Assembly (NCBI RefSeq): GCF_900103915.1
Contig: NZ_FNIG01000002.1
Coordinates: 80,608-144,607 of the forward strand
Length of the DNA: 64,000 nucleotides
Direction: 5' to 3'
From: Tenuibacillus multivorans
GTDB taxonomy: Bacteria > Bacillota > Bacilli > Bacillales > Alkalibacillaceae
In this document: piece after piece, positions 55,414-63,552 of the stretch
Layout of the letters: every line of letters starts with the position of its first letter
Numbering within the stretch: position 1 is the first letter of the stretch
Position numbers and translations under genes: made by a program
Notes under the pieces: model-generated
Databases searched by the model: none
Seen by the model: the letters and a program-made list of their open reading frames with translations, nothing else
What the model was told of the DNA's origin: nothing

Positions 55414-56298
55414 TCACTCTTTCTCTACTGCAGAACCGAAGATCTTAGCTGCTAAAGCTTTACCTGTCGGTGTTGCAGCCAAACCACCTTCAGCAGTTTC
55501 TTTTAATGTGGAAGACATTCGTTCGCCAATCTGATACATAGCACCAATTACTTCATCACATGGAATGCGACTCGTAACACCGGCAAGCGCTAAATCAGCT
55601 GATACAATCGCTTGAGATGAACCCATCGCATTTCGTTTGACACACGGGACCTCAACCAGTCCTGCCACTGGATCACAAACTAAACCGAGCATATTTTTAA
55701 GCGTGATGGCCATAGCTTGAGCAGACTGATCCGGCGTTCCACCGGCCATCTCGACAGCCGCAGCGCTCGCCATACCAGCTGCAGAACCGACTTCAGCTTG
55801 ACAACCACCAGCCGCACCGGAAATCGATGCATTATTAGCAACCACCTGACCGAATGCTCCTGCTGTAAATAAAAATCGAATCATTTGCTCACGTGTTGGA
55901 TTTAAACGATCCTTTAGACCGAATAAGACACCCGGAACACATCCAGCACTACCTGCTGTTGGCGTTGCGCATATCGTTCCCATAGCGGCATTCACTTCAT
56001 TTGTTGATACCGCTTTACTAACAACTTCTAGTATAACGCCACCTGAAAGCGGTTTATGATCTGACATATAATTTTGTATTAAAACGGCATCTCCACCTGT
56101 TAAACCTGAGCGAGACTCGACGCCTTTAAGTCCGTCTTCTACCGCTTTTTCCATAACGTCTAAATTTCGTTCCATTTCAGCAAAAATATCTTCACGTGAT
56201 TTATCACTTTCATCCATCTCTTGTTGAATCATAACTTCAGAAATAGGGATGTTGCGTTCTTCCGTTAGTTTGATTAATTCACTAACGTTTCTAAACAT
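55414..56298 (-). CDS. sdaAA: L-serine dehydratase alpha subunit
   Basis: With SdaAB this iron-sulfur enzyme deaminates L-serine to pyruvate. The 294-residue protein contains the cysteines expected for the cluster (ICATPTAGSAGCVPG, LVCDPVAGLVEVPC) and the SGAAGGCQAEVGSAAGMASAA-type loop (AAGGCQAEVGSAAG). It is 18 bases from sdaAB. Confidence 0.96.
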   Translation of the reverse strand: MFRNVSELIKLTEERNIPISEVMIQQEMDESDKSREDIFAEMERNLDVMEKAVEDGLKGVESRSGLTGGDAVLIQNYMSDHKPLSGGVILEVVSKAVSTNEVNAAMGTICATPTAGSAGCVPGVLFGLKDRLNPTREQMIRFLFTAGAFGQVVANNASISGAAGGCQAEVGSAAGMASAAAVEMAGGTPDQSAQAMAITLKNMLGLVCDPVAGLVEVPCVKRNAMGSSQAIVSADLALAGVTSRIPCDEVIGAMYQIGERMSSTLKETAEGGLAATPTGKALAAKIFGSAVEKE

Positions 56299-56316
56299 GT
56301 CTCATACTCTCCCTTC

Positions 56317-56979
56317 TTAATCAGCGATGGTTACCACTTGTAAAATGTGATCACATGTCCCAAGCTCTTCTAATATATCTTCTGGGATTCGCTGATCGGT
56401 TTCAATCACCATCATCGCATCTTTACCTTGCTCTTTTCGGACGACTTCCATATGCCCAATATTAATTTCATGACTAGCTAATACTTTAGTCACGGAAGCG
56501 ATGGCACCATAACGATCATTATGCATGACTAATATAGCTGGAGAATTTCCAGACAATCTTAATTCAAAGCCATTTAACTCAGTAATTTCCGCTTTTCCAC
56601 CACCAATTGAAATACCGACAAGCTCGAAATCACCCTGATCATCACCCATTTTAATTCTTGCTGTATTTGGATGATCGGCAGAACCTTCCTCTTCAATAAA
56701 CTCCACATCCATACCAGCTTCTTCTGCCTGTTTAAATGCGTCTTTAATTCGTTCATCAAATGTATCGAAATCAAGTAATCCCCCAATTAACGCAACATCT
56801 GTTCCATGACCACGATACGTTTTTTCAAAGGAGCCATACAAATGAATCTTGGCCCATTTTGGCTGACGTCCAAATAGCTGTCTAGCCATTTTCCCTATTC
56901 GAGCAGCACCTGCTGTATGTGAACTAGATGGACCAATCATAACCGGACCGATAATATCAAAAACCGATCTAAACTTCAT
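56317..56979 (-). CDS. sdaAB: L-serine dehydratase beta subunit
   Basis: This is the beta subunit of the two-part L-serine dehydratase. It has the IGPVMIGPSSSHTAGAARIG motif near the N-terminus and a C-terminal ACT domain (LVMHNDRYGAIASVTKVLAS). I start at ATG 56979 (MKFRSVFDI), preceded by GAGGTGG; the longer reading adds eight unsupported residues. 220 residues. Confidence 0.95.
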   Translation of the reverse strand: MKFRSVFDIIGPVMIGPSSSHTAGAARIGKMARQLFGRQPKWAKIHLYGSFEKTYRGHGTDVALIGGLLDFDTFDERIKDAFKQAEEAGMDVEFIEEEGSADHPNTARIKMGDDQGDFELVGISIGGGKAEITELNGFELRLSGNSPAILVMHNDRYGAIASVTKVLASHEINIGHMEVVRKEQGKDAMMVIETDQRIPEDILEELGTCDHILQVVTIAD

Positions 56980-57071
56980 GTTCGTACACCACCTCAATAT
57001 CATTCTACTTCCATTTTAGCGAGAAATTGAATAAATTCCAACAAGTATTCCATGATATGAACAAACTTTAT

Positions 57072-57101
57072 TTGAATCTTTGTTCAATTTATCGGTATAA
57101 T
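57072..57101 (+). promoter_or_regulatory. Sigma-A promoter of the NCS2 permease gene
   Basis: TTGAAT (57072-57077) and a perfect TATAAT (57096-57101) are 18 bases apart. The transcript would begin near 57108, giving a leader of about 54 bases that opens with a GGTAA/TTACC hairpin (57110-57122). I see no purine riboswitch core. Confidence 0.7.
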
Positions 57102-57161
57102 GACCTTTGGGTAAAACTTACCTGGGTGGGAGAGGGCTATACAACAAAAGAAGGAGTTTAG

Positions 57162-58427
57162 ATGAAACAATTAAATAAAAAGGATTGGTCAAGCGAAATT
57201 CTTGCAGGTATTATCGGCTATTTAACGACGGTTTATATTGTAGCTGTTAATAGTTCAATTTTAGCAGAAGCAGGTATTGACCGTGAACAGGCTATGATCG
57301 CTACAATTTTAGCCAGTTTTGTTGGAAGTGTATTGATTGGATTATGGGCAAAGGTCCCCATCGTGATTATTCCTGGTATGGGAGTCAACGTTTTATTTAC
57401 CTTTTCAATCGTTCAACAATACAATTTCACTTATGAAGAAGGTCTAGGTATTGTCGTTGTTTCAAGTATCATCTTTTTATTAACGGCCTTCACACCAATT
57501 GGAGAAAAATTTAAAATAGCAGTCCCCGACTCTTTAAAACACGGAATCACAATCGGGCTCGGATTGTTTTTAGTCTTAATCGGTTTAGAAAATGGTGGGT
57601 TAATCGTTAGTGGCGAATATTCCATTATAACATTAGGTGACTTTGCATCACCAACCGTTCTGGTGAGCCTTTTGTCGTTAATCATTGGTATTGTATTATT
57701 CGTTAAAAATGTACCGGCAAACTTTTTACTCACGATGATTATCGGAACGTGGCTAGCATCGATGTTTGGCATCTTAGATCAAGAAAAAGGAAGTTCGTTA
57801 AGTCTTGATGGATGGTCGAGCTTATGGGTGATGCCGGATTTCAGTCATATCGGATCCATCTTTTTTTGGATTGCCGTTTTACCACTATCGATCGTGTTGA
57901 TATTTGAAAGCATGGGATTAATTCACGGACAGCTTAGTATGATTAATAAATCCGATTCCTATAAATCTGCCAATCGAAGTAGTGCCCTTTCGGCGCTATT
58001 AAGTGGATTCTTTGGAACATCACCAACGATCCCAGCAGCAGAGAGCGCTGCGGTAATTGCCTCTAAAGGAAGTACAGGTATCGCAAGCATCGTTACAGGA
58101 ATTTTATTTTTGACAACTTTTTTATTTATTCCTTATATTTCATTAATCCCAACAAGCGCAATCAGTCCGATTTTAATCATTGTTGGCGTCTTAATGATGC
58201 AAAATATTAAGCATATACAAATAGATGATCTAACCGAAGCTTTTCCAACGTTTTTAATCATGTTTATGATTCCATTTACGTACAGTATTGCAGATGGTAT
58301 GGCATTCGGATTTATAGCCTATCCAATCATTAAAATTGTGACACGACAGAAAGAAAAGCTTTCACCACTATTAATACTCATTTCAAGCTTATTTTTAATT
58401 GAATTTATTATAAAAGCTTTGATGTAA
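57162..58427 (+). CDS. NCS2-family nucleobase permease (PbuG/AzgA-like)
   Basis: A 421-residue polytopic membrane protein with about 12-13 hydrophobic segments. GIIGYLTTVYIVAVNSSIL, MGVNVLFTFSIV, FGTSPTIPAAESAAVIAS and the C-terminal GMAFGFIAYPIIK place it in the AzgA/PbuG branch of NCS2 transporters, which import hypoxanthine, guanine or adenine; the exact substrate cannot be read from sequence. AAGGAG precedes the ATG. It is on the plus strand in a place where B. subtilis has sdaAB directly beside fakA, so it was probably inserted or moved here. Confidence 0.87.
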   Translation: MKQLNKKDWSSEILAGIIGYLTTVYIVAVNSSILAEAGIDREQAMIATILASFVGSVLIGLWAKVPIVIIPGMGVNVLFTFSIVQQYNFTYEEGLGIVVVSSIIFLLTAFTPIGEKFKIAVPDSLKHGITIGLGLFLVLIGLENGGLIVSGEYSIITLGDFASPTVLVSLLSLIIGIVLFVKNVPANFLLTMIIGTWLASMFGILDQEKGSSLSLDGWSSLWVMPDFSHIGSIFFWIAVLPLSIVLIFESMGLIHGQLSMINKSDSYKSANRSSALSALLSGFFGTSPTIPAAESAAVIASKGSTGIASIVTGILFLTTFLFIPYISLIPTSAISPILIIVGVLMMQNIKHIQIDDLTEAFPTFLIMFMIPFTYSIADGMAFGFIAYPIIKIVTRQKEKLSPLLILISSLFLIEFIIKALM

Positions 58428-58464
58428 AGCATCCCCCCCTCATGACTGCATGAGGGGGTGCTTT
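58426..58464 (+). terminator. Putative terminator after the permease gene
   Basis: AAAGCA plus C-run and CTCATG pair with CATGAGGGGG and TGCTTT around a 4-base loop. The stem is strong but the following U-tract is poor. Confidence 0.6.
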
Positions 58465-58480
58465 AAACTATAGGTTTTCA

Positions 58481-58612
58481 AATATTGAGAACTTTTTTTC
58501 CGATATAAAGAACTCTTTTCTCGTTAATGAGAACTTTTCTTTTAATATTAAGAACTTTCCCCCAGAAATTGAGAACTCTTATCTCGATATTGAGAACTTT
58601 TCTTTGTTTCAT
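58481..58612. repeat. Array A: six 21-bp units, core GAGAACT
   Basis: Cores GAGAACT or AAGAACT start at 58487, 58508, 58529, 58550, 58571 and 58592, exactly 21 bases apart, each followed by a T/C-rich stretch. Units are diverged outside the core. On the minus strand each unit reads AAAGTTCTCAAT plus about nine variable bases. The array lies in the gap between the convergent permease and fakA genes. No function known to me. Confidence 0.9.
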
Positions 58613-58616
58613 ACTT

Positions 58617-58691
58617 CTATCGGTGGTTTTTGCAATCCTATCAGTGTGTTTTGAAGTTCTATCGGTGTATTTTCACTTTCTATCGGTGTAT
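58617..58691. repeat. Array B: four 21-bp units, core CTATCGGTG
   Basis: CTATCGGTG (second unit CTATCAGTG) starts at 58617, 58638, 58659 and 58680, again exactly 21 bases apart, usually followed by TATTTT or TTTT. The core is unrelated to array A but the period is the same. The two arrays are 25 bases apart core to core. The fakA terminator begins directly after. Confidence 0.9.
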
Positions 58692-58695
58692 ATAT

Positions 58696-58720
58696 AAAAG
58701 AGAGCTGGTCATTCCAGCTC
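58696..58720 (-). terminator. Terminator after fakA
   Basis: Minus-strand RNA pairs GAGCTGG with CCAGCTC (58702-58720) around a 5-base loop, then TCTTTTATATATA. It lies 10 bases after the fakA stop. Confidence 0.85.
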
Positions 58721-58730
58721 CCTTTACCTA

Positions 58731-60407
58731 TTATTCCACTGAGAAGATAAACGAATAAATCGGTTGTTTACCTTCAATCACTTCAACTTCAATGTCAGCA
58801 AAATTCTCTTCAATATATGATTCCAATTGTTCCACTTCGTCATTTGTTCCTTCTTCACCTTGAAGGATGGTGACGATTTCATCTTCTTCATCATCAATCA
58901 TTTCTTTTAAAAGGCCAAAGATCGTCGTCATTTTATCTTTATCGACGGATTCAATGCTTCCATCAAGAATACCCATGAAATTGCCTTCTTCAATCGTTTT
59001 ACCTTCGATTTGAGTATCTCTTACCGCATATGTAACCTGTCCAGTCTTCACAAATTGTAATGCTTCACTCATCGCTTCATGGTTCGCTGATAACTCAGCT
59101 TCTGGATTATACGATAGCATAGCTGTCATGCCTTGTGGAACAGTTTTCGTTGGCACGACTTTTATCTCGCAGTCGACAAGTTCCTCTGCTTGTTCAGCAG
59201 CCATGATGATGTTTTTATTATTTGGTAAAACTAATACATGGTCTGCGTTTGCTTCCTTAATTGCTTCTACGATATCCTGTGTGCTCGGATTCATCGTCTG
59301 TCCACCTTCGATCACTACATCGGCTCTTAAGCTTTCGAACATCGTTTTGATTCCTTCACCCATCGCAACTGTGACAACAGCCATATCCGCTCGTTTAGCT
59401 TCTTGTTTTACTGGTTTTCGCTCACGTTTTTCCTCATCAACAATCGAGGAGTGCTGTTCACGCATATTTTCAATTTTTATATTAGTTAAGCTTCCATATC
59501 GCTGACCAATTGTCATGACTTCGCCCGGGTATTCAACATGAACGTGTACTTTGACCACATCATCGTCCGAAACAACCAATAAAGAATCCCCATGTTGACT
59601 TAGTTCTTCACGGTATTCTTGTTCATCAAACGGATTTTGAGCTAATTTGTCATCCTCAAACTTAACCATAAATTCTGTACAATAACCAAATTCAATTTCA
59701 TCCGTATCCATGAAATCCTGATGCATTTTATGGTGTTCAGCATTCACCATTTCATTAATGGATGGTTGTGTACTGTTTTCGGGTAACTCTTCCCCTTTTA
59801 ATGAAGCGATGAACCCTTCATAAACCGTTACTAAACCTTGTCCACCACTATCAACAACACCTACCTCTTTTAAAACTGGTAATAAGTCAGGTGTACGATT
59901 TAAAGACTGTTTGGCCTCCTCAAGAACTTTTTCAAACCATTCCACGGTAGAATCAGCAGTATTAACGGCTTTGTTTCCGGCTTGAGCCGCATCTTTGGCC
60001 ACCGTTAATATGGTCCCTTCTACAGGCTTCATAACAGCTTTATAGGCTGTATCAACCCCATCCTGTAAAGCATCAGCTAAATCTTTAAGCTCAAGTGATT
60101 GTTTATCTTGTACACTTTTAGAAAAACCACGAAATAATTGCGATAAAATAACGCCAGAGTTACCTCTAGCGCCCATCAGTAAACCTTTAGACAAAGCTTT
60201 AGCTATCTCATCAATGTGATCATGATTTGCTTTTTCGACTTCTTGGGCACCAGACGTCATGGTTAAATTCATATTCGTTCCCGTATCACCGTCCGGAACT
60301 GGAAATACATTTAATGAATCAATCATTTCTGCTTGGTTAGACAAATGATGTGCGCCTAATAAAATCATTTGCGCAAATTGTTCACCATTTAACGTTCGAT
60401 TAGACAC
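58731..60407 (-). CDS. fakA: FakA fatty acid kinase, DAK-type (YloV)
   Basis: FakA phosphorylates fatty acids bound to FakB, giving acyl-phosphate for PlsX/PlsY. The N-terminal DAK2-type kinase domain shows LNVFPVPDGDTGTNMNLTM and GLLMGARGNSGVILSQL, followed by a middle domain and a C-terminal DegV-like domain. The start is the GTG at 60407 (MSNRTLNGEQFAQM), 8 bases after AAGGAGG; an upstream ATG would begin inside that ribosome binding site. 558 residues. It lies 29 bases after yloU. Confidence 0.93.
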   Translation of the reverse strand: MSNRTLNGEQFAQMILLGAHHLSNQAEMIDSLNVFPVPDGDTGTNMNLTMTSGAQEVEKANHDHIDEIAKALSKGLLMGARGNSGVILSQLFRGFSKSVQDKQSLELKDLADALQDGVDTAYKAVMKPVEGTILTVAKDAAQAGNKAVNTADSTVEWFEKVLEEAKQSLNRTPDLLPVLKEVGVVDSGGQGLVTVYEGFIASLKGEELPENSTQPSINEMVNAEHHKMHQDFMDTDEIEFGYCTEFMVKFEDDKLAQNPFDEQEYREELSQHGDSLLVVSDDDVVKVHVHVEYPGEVMTIGQRYGSLTNIKIENMREQHSSIVDEEKRERKPVKQEAKRADMAVVTVAMGEGIKTMFESLRADVVIEGGQTMNPSTQDIVEAIKEANADHVLVLPNNKNIIMAAEQAEELVDCEIKVVPTKTVPQGMTAMLSYNPEAELSANHEAMSEALQFVKTGQVTYAVRDTQIEGKTIEEGNFMGILDGSIESVDKDKMTTIFGLLKEMIDDEEDEIVTILQGEEGTNDEVEQLESYIEENFADIEVEVIEGKQPIYSFIFSVE

Positions 60408-60436
60408 TCTCTTTTCCTCCTTCATCCAAAAAACAA

Positions 60437-60802
60437 CTAAGACGTTACACGAACTCCATGAATATAAATATTCACCGTGTTTACATCTAAACCAATCATT
60501 TTTTTAAGCGAATACTTGACTTGATTTTGTATATTATGTGCAACCTCAGATACTTTTGTACCATATCCGACAATGATATACATATCAATATCAACTTGGT
60601 CGTTTTCACTGCGCACAACGACACCTCTAGAAAAATTCTCTTTTCCTAGTATTTCTGATAAACCATCTTTTAATTGTTTTCTAGAAGCCATACCTACAAT
60701 ACCATAACATTCAATCGCCGCTCCACCTGCAATTGTAGAAATGACCTCTTTGGAAATCGAAACGGTTCCATATTCATTTCGTATATCAATCGACATTTTC
60801 AT
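60437..60802 (-). CDS. yloU: Asp23/Gls24 family protein YloU (AmaP-like partner)
   Basis: This is a 121-residue Asp23-family envelope-stress-type protein with ISKEVISTIAGGAAIECYGIVGMA and the IIVGYGTKVSEVAHNIQNQV segment. The function in Bacillus is unclear; it is co-conserved with fakA, the next gene. No signal peptide or membrane segment. It is divergent from rpmB, with about 200 bases between them. Confidence 0.9.
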   Translation of the reverse strand: MKMSIDIRNEYGTVSISKEVISTIAGGAAIECYGIVGMASRKQLKDGLSEILGKENFSRGVVVRSENDQVDIDMYIIVGYGTKVSEVAHNIQNQVKYSLKKMIGLDVNTVNIYIHGVRVTS

Positions 60803-60923
60803 CCTCCTCGGTTCACATGACTACGGTTATTTTACTATAAGCCATTTGAAATGAAAAGACATAGCGTCCTTTTTAAAAATGCTGAACTTTAAGATGCGCT
60901 AGCCTTTCATGATTTTTTACATA

Positions 60924-60952
60924 TTGAAAACATTTATGCCATGTGGTAAATT
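60924..60952 (+). promoter_or_regulatory. Sigma-A promoter of rpmB
   Basis: TTGAAA (60924-60929) and TAAATT (60947-60952) are separated by 17 bases and lie about 45 bases upstream of the rpmB ribosome binding site AGGAGGG. Confidence 0.65.
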
Positions 60953-61004
60953 AGATAAGTAATGATTAAAGAGATATTTTTTTGATAGGCAGGAGGGAAT
61001 TATT

Positions 61005-61193
61005 GTGGCACGTAAATGTCATGTAACAGGACGTAAAACAGCGACTGGTAATAACCGTTCACACGCATTAAACGCAACAAAACGTAAATGGAAATCTAAC
61101 GTACAAAAAGTTCGCGTCATGGTAGACGGTAAACCTAAAAAAGTTTACGTTTCTGCTCGCGCACTTAAATCAGGTAAAGTTAAACGCGTTTAA
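61005..61193 (+). CDS. rpmB: 50S ribosomal protein L28
   Basis: L28 is a 62-residue basic protein of the large subunit ([34 protein letters not shown]). The start is GTG with AGGAGGG 7 bases upstream. It has a single cysteine, so the four-cysteine zinc form is absent. It is transcribed alone from the plus strand with its own promoter and terminator, as in B. subtilis. Confidence 0.97.
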   Translation: MARKCHVTGRKTATGNNRSHALNATKRKWKSNVQKVRVMVDGKPKKVYVSARALKSGKVKRV

Positions 61194-61206
61194 TATTCAA
61201 ATACAC

Positions 61207-61242
61207 AAAAAAGCTACCTGGCACATCAGGTAGCTTTTTTGT
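61207..61242. terminator. Bidirectional terminator between rpmB and spoVM
   Basis: AAAAAAGCTACCTG and CAGGTAGCTTTTTT enclose a 6-base loop, with T-runs on both strands. It can end rpmB on the plus strand and spoVM on the minus strand; it touches the spoVM stop. Confidence 0.9.
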
Positions 61243-61319
61243 TATTTTTTAAAAATACCCATAATTCCGCGAATCATTCCACTTAAAAACCTCGGTACCT
61301 TAATCGTATAAAATTTCAT
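61242..61319 (-). CDS. spoVM: SpoVM, spore coat attachment peptide
   Basis: SpoVM is an amphipathic peptide that recognises the convex forespore membrane and recruits SpoIVA to start coat assembly. I found it by hand: it is 25 residues, beginning MKFYTIKVPRFLSG and ending GIFKK, with an alternating basic and hydrophobic pattern and Pro9, which is important in the B. subtilis peptide. GGAGGGGC precedes the ATG at 5 bases. B. subtilis SpoVM has 26 residues. Position after thiN and opposite rpmB is the same. It is the clearest evidence for sporulation in the window. Confidence 0.93.
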   Translation of the reverse strand: MKFYTIKVPRFLSGMIRGIMGIFKK

Positions 61320-61361
61320 CTTGCCCCTCCTATACAACCTTTCAAGATCATTGGATTCACT

Positions 61362-62006
61362 TTAATCACGACTCTTTATAACTAATAATATGCCAGATTT
61401 AAATAAATAAGTACCTTTTTTTTCGGACCATTCATTTGAAACCGTTAAAGTCGAGTCATTAGTAATGGTATGATCTTCTAAGGTATACCGGAAACCATTT
61501 AGAGTTAACCCTTCCACGGTTTGAGAAAAAGGTAAAAAAGATATATAGGGGAGCGATTCATCCTTTAGTAATGCATACTTACCCGGGTATTTCATCGTCA
61601 ATTCATTTTGATGGTTCACTAGCCATACATCAATATTCTTTTCCGCAAAATGCTTTAATAGATGAATGTTCATCCATTCGTGATCAAGCCGCCCGCCAGT
61701 AGCCCCAAAGACAAAGACTTTTTTCGGGGACAATTGAATAGTTTCTATAAAAGCCAATTCGAGATCTGTTTCATCCTTTACTGATGGATAAACTTTCACC
61801 TTTTGCGAATCTTGTTTAATCTCACTCAATCGCTCCTCTGAAATTGAATCAAAATCTCCAATCACTAAATCAGGTGTAATATTCGAATTTAATAAGACGT
61901 CAACTCCTCGATCGACACCAATCCAAAAATTAATTTGTTGGTAATGCGATAGATTAGGAATCTCAGCCTGAGGTCCAGCTCCGACAATTCCGATCATTTT
62001 TTCCAT
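61362..62006 (-). CDS. thiN: Thiamine pyrophosphokinase
   Basis: ThiN transfers pyrophosphate from ATP to thiamine to make the cofactor. The 214-residue protein has WIGVDRGVDVLL, the metal-binding LVIGDFDSISEE, KDETDLELAF and FGATGGRLDHEWMN, all family motifs. In B. subtilis it is yloS/thiN at the same place. It starts 11 bases after rpe. Confidence 0.94.
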   Translation of the reverse strand: MEKMIGIVGAGPQAEIPNLSHYQQINFWIGVDRGVDVLLNSNITPDLVIGDFDSISEERLSEIKQDSQKVKVYPSVKDETDLELAFIETIQLSPKKVFVFGATGGRLDHEWMNIHLLKHFAEKNIDVWLVNHQNELTMKYPGKYALLKDESLPYISFLPFSQTVEGLTLNGFRYTLEDHTITNDSTLTVSNEWSEKKGTYLFKSGILLVIKSRD

Positions 62007-62017
62007 ACGATCTCACC

Positions 62018-62668
62018 TTAGACCAAATGATTTGTAATCGATTGGATAGCTTGTTTTCGATTCTGCTGTTTAAAAATGGCACTCCCAGCAACGAGCACAT
62101 CTGCGCCCGCATCCACACAAATTCTAGCAGTCTCTTGATTCACACCACCATCAACCTCTATTTCATAATCATAGTGATGTTTTTCTCTTAAATCATGTAA
62201 ACGCTCTATTTTTGAAACAGCAGATTCGATAAATGATTGCCCACCAAAGCCTGGATTGACGGTCATAACTAAGACTAAATCTACATCCCCAAGGATTGGC
62301 TCTATTTGCTGAACTGGTGTTGCAGGGTTAATCACAACACCTGGTTTTACATTTAAGTCTCTAATTTGCTGAATCGTGCGATGTAAATGTGGACATGCCT
62401 CTTGATGAACAGAAATAATATTAGCTCCAGCCTTTGCGAAAGCTGGAATATAATTTTCTGGATTCTCAATCATTAAATGGACATCCAATGGAAGGTTGGT
62501 TATCGGTCTTATCGCATCAACAATTAGCGGTCCAATTGTGATATTTGGTACAAAATGACCATCCATGACATCAACATGAATATAGTCAGCGTATGAATCT
62601 ACATCTTTGATTTCATCTCCCAGCTTTGCAAAATCTGCTGATAGAATTGATGGTGCTATTTTCGTCAT
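62018..62668 (-). CDS. rpe: Ribulose-phosphate 3-epimerase
   Basis: Rpe interconverts ribulose 5-phosphate and xylulose 5-phosphate in the pentose phosphate pathway. The 216-residue TIM barrel has KIAPSILSADFAKLGDEI, YIHVDVMDGHFVPNITIGP, LDVHLMIENP, VMTVNPGFGGQSFI and IEVDGGVN, so the metal and catalytic residues are present. It overlaps the rsgA stop by one base. Confidence 0.97.
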   Translation of the reverse strand: MTKIAPSILSADFAKLGDEIKDVDSYADYIHVDVMDGHFVPNITIGPLIVDAIRPITNLPLDVHLMIENPENYIPAFAKAGANIISVHQEACPHLHRTIQQIRDLNVKPGVVINPATPVQQIEPILGDVDLVLVMTVNPGFGGQSFIESAVSKIERLHDLREKHHYDYEIEVDGGVNQETARICVDAGADVLVAGSAIFKQQNRKQAIQSITNHLV

Positions 62669-63552
62669 TATGAATACCTCGGCTTTCTTGATTTAATTTC
62701 TTCATAGAAGGATTGATAATGCTCATATCGGAATGGTGTAATCGTACCTTCTTCAACTGCGTCTTTAACAGCACACTTAGGCTCATTCATATGTAAACAA
62801 CCACGAAACTTACATTGGTCTTGTACTTCTACAAATTCTTTAAAACAAAATCTTAAATCCTCTAATTCAACCTCATTAAAATCTAACGAACTAAAGCCTG
62901 GTGTATCTGCGACAAAACCGCCTCCGAGTTGAAAGAGCTCCACATGCCTTGTCGTATGCTTCCCGCGGCCAAGACTTTTAGATATATCCCCTGTTGCGAT
63001 ATTTAATTGTTCGTTTAAACCATTTAACATGGATGATTTACCAACACCAGATTGTCCAGCTATAACTGATAGCTTATTATTTAAATATGGCAAAACCATT
63101 TTTTCTAATTGATCCATATGTTTGGAGACAAGCAATACTTTGTAACCGATTTGCTGAAAGGATCCAACATAGTCTTCTAATTTAGACAGTTGATCATCTG
63201 AAGCCAAATCTTTTTTGGTTAATATGATTAAAGGGTCAATGTTCTTGAACTCGATTAAGGTAAGGAATCGATCAAGTAATAAAGGATTAAATTCTGGTTC
63301 CACCACAGAACTAACCATAATCACTTGATCGACGTTAGCGATCGGTGGACGAACTAATTCATTTTGACGCTTCTGGATATCAATAATCGTACCAGTGCCA
63401 TCAGGTTGTGTCTCAATTTCAACCCGATCACCCACAAGTGGGGTGATCTTCTTTTTCCGAAATAATCCGCGTCCTTTACATGAATAGACATCCTCACCGA
63501 TCAACACATCATAAAAACCACTAAGTGCCTTCACAATTATTCCTTGACCCAT
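62668..63552 (-). CDS. rsgA: RsgA (YloQ) ribosome assembly GTPase
   Basis: RsgA is a circularly permuted GTPase that checks 30S maturation. The 294-residue protein has an N-terminal OB fold, G4 LTKKDL first, then G1 IAGQSGVGKSSMLNGL and G3 VADTPGFSSLD, and a C-terminal zinc-binding region (CKFRGCLHMNEPKCAV). All motifs are intact. It follows prkC directly. Confidence 0.97.
   Translation of the reverse strand: MGQGIIVKALSGFYDVLIGEDVYSCKGRGLFRKKKITPLVGDRVEIETQPDGTGTIIDIQKRQNELVRPPIANVDQVIMVSSVVEPEFNPLLLDRFLTLIEFKNIDPLIILTKKDLASDDQLSKLEDYVGSFQQIGYKVLLVSKHMDQLEKMVLPYLNNKLSVIAGQSGVGKSSMLNGLNEQLNIATGDISKSLGRGKHTTRHVELFQLGGGFVADTPGFSSLDFNEVELEDLRFCFKEFVEVQDQCKFRGCLHMNEPKCAVKDAVEEGTITPFRYEHYQSFYEEIKSRKPRYS

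Larger units (their letters stand above)
58428..58730. other. Intergenic region between the permease and fakA
   Basis: This 303-base gap holds, in order, the permease terminator, array A, array B and the fakA terminator, and no recognised gene. A 44-codon minus-strand frame from ATG 58612 to TGA 58478 covers array A but has no good ribosome binding site and is discussed as a finding only. Confidence 0.8.

Noticed and set aside
57102-57161. Purine riboswitch in front of the permease gene
   Set aside because: The leader is only about 54 bases and lacks the three-way-junction core sequences; only a small 5' hairpin is present.
58481-58691. The 21-bp arrays as a CRISPR array
   Set aside because: The conserved cores are only 7-9 bases, the sequence between them is 12-14 bases and itself similar between units, and no cas genes are near.
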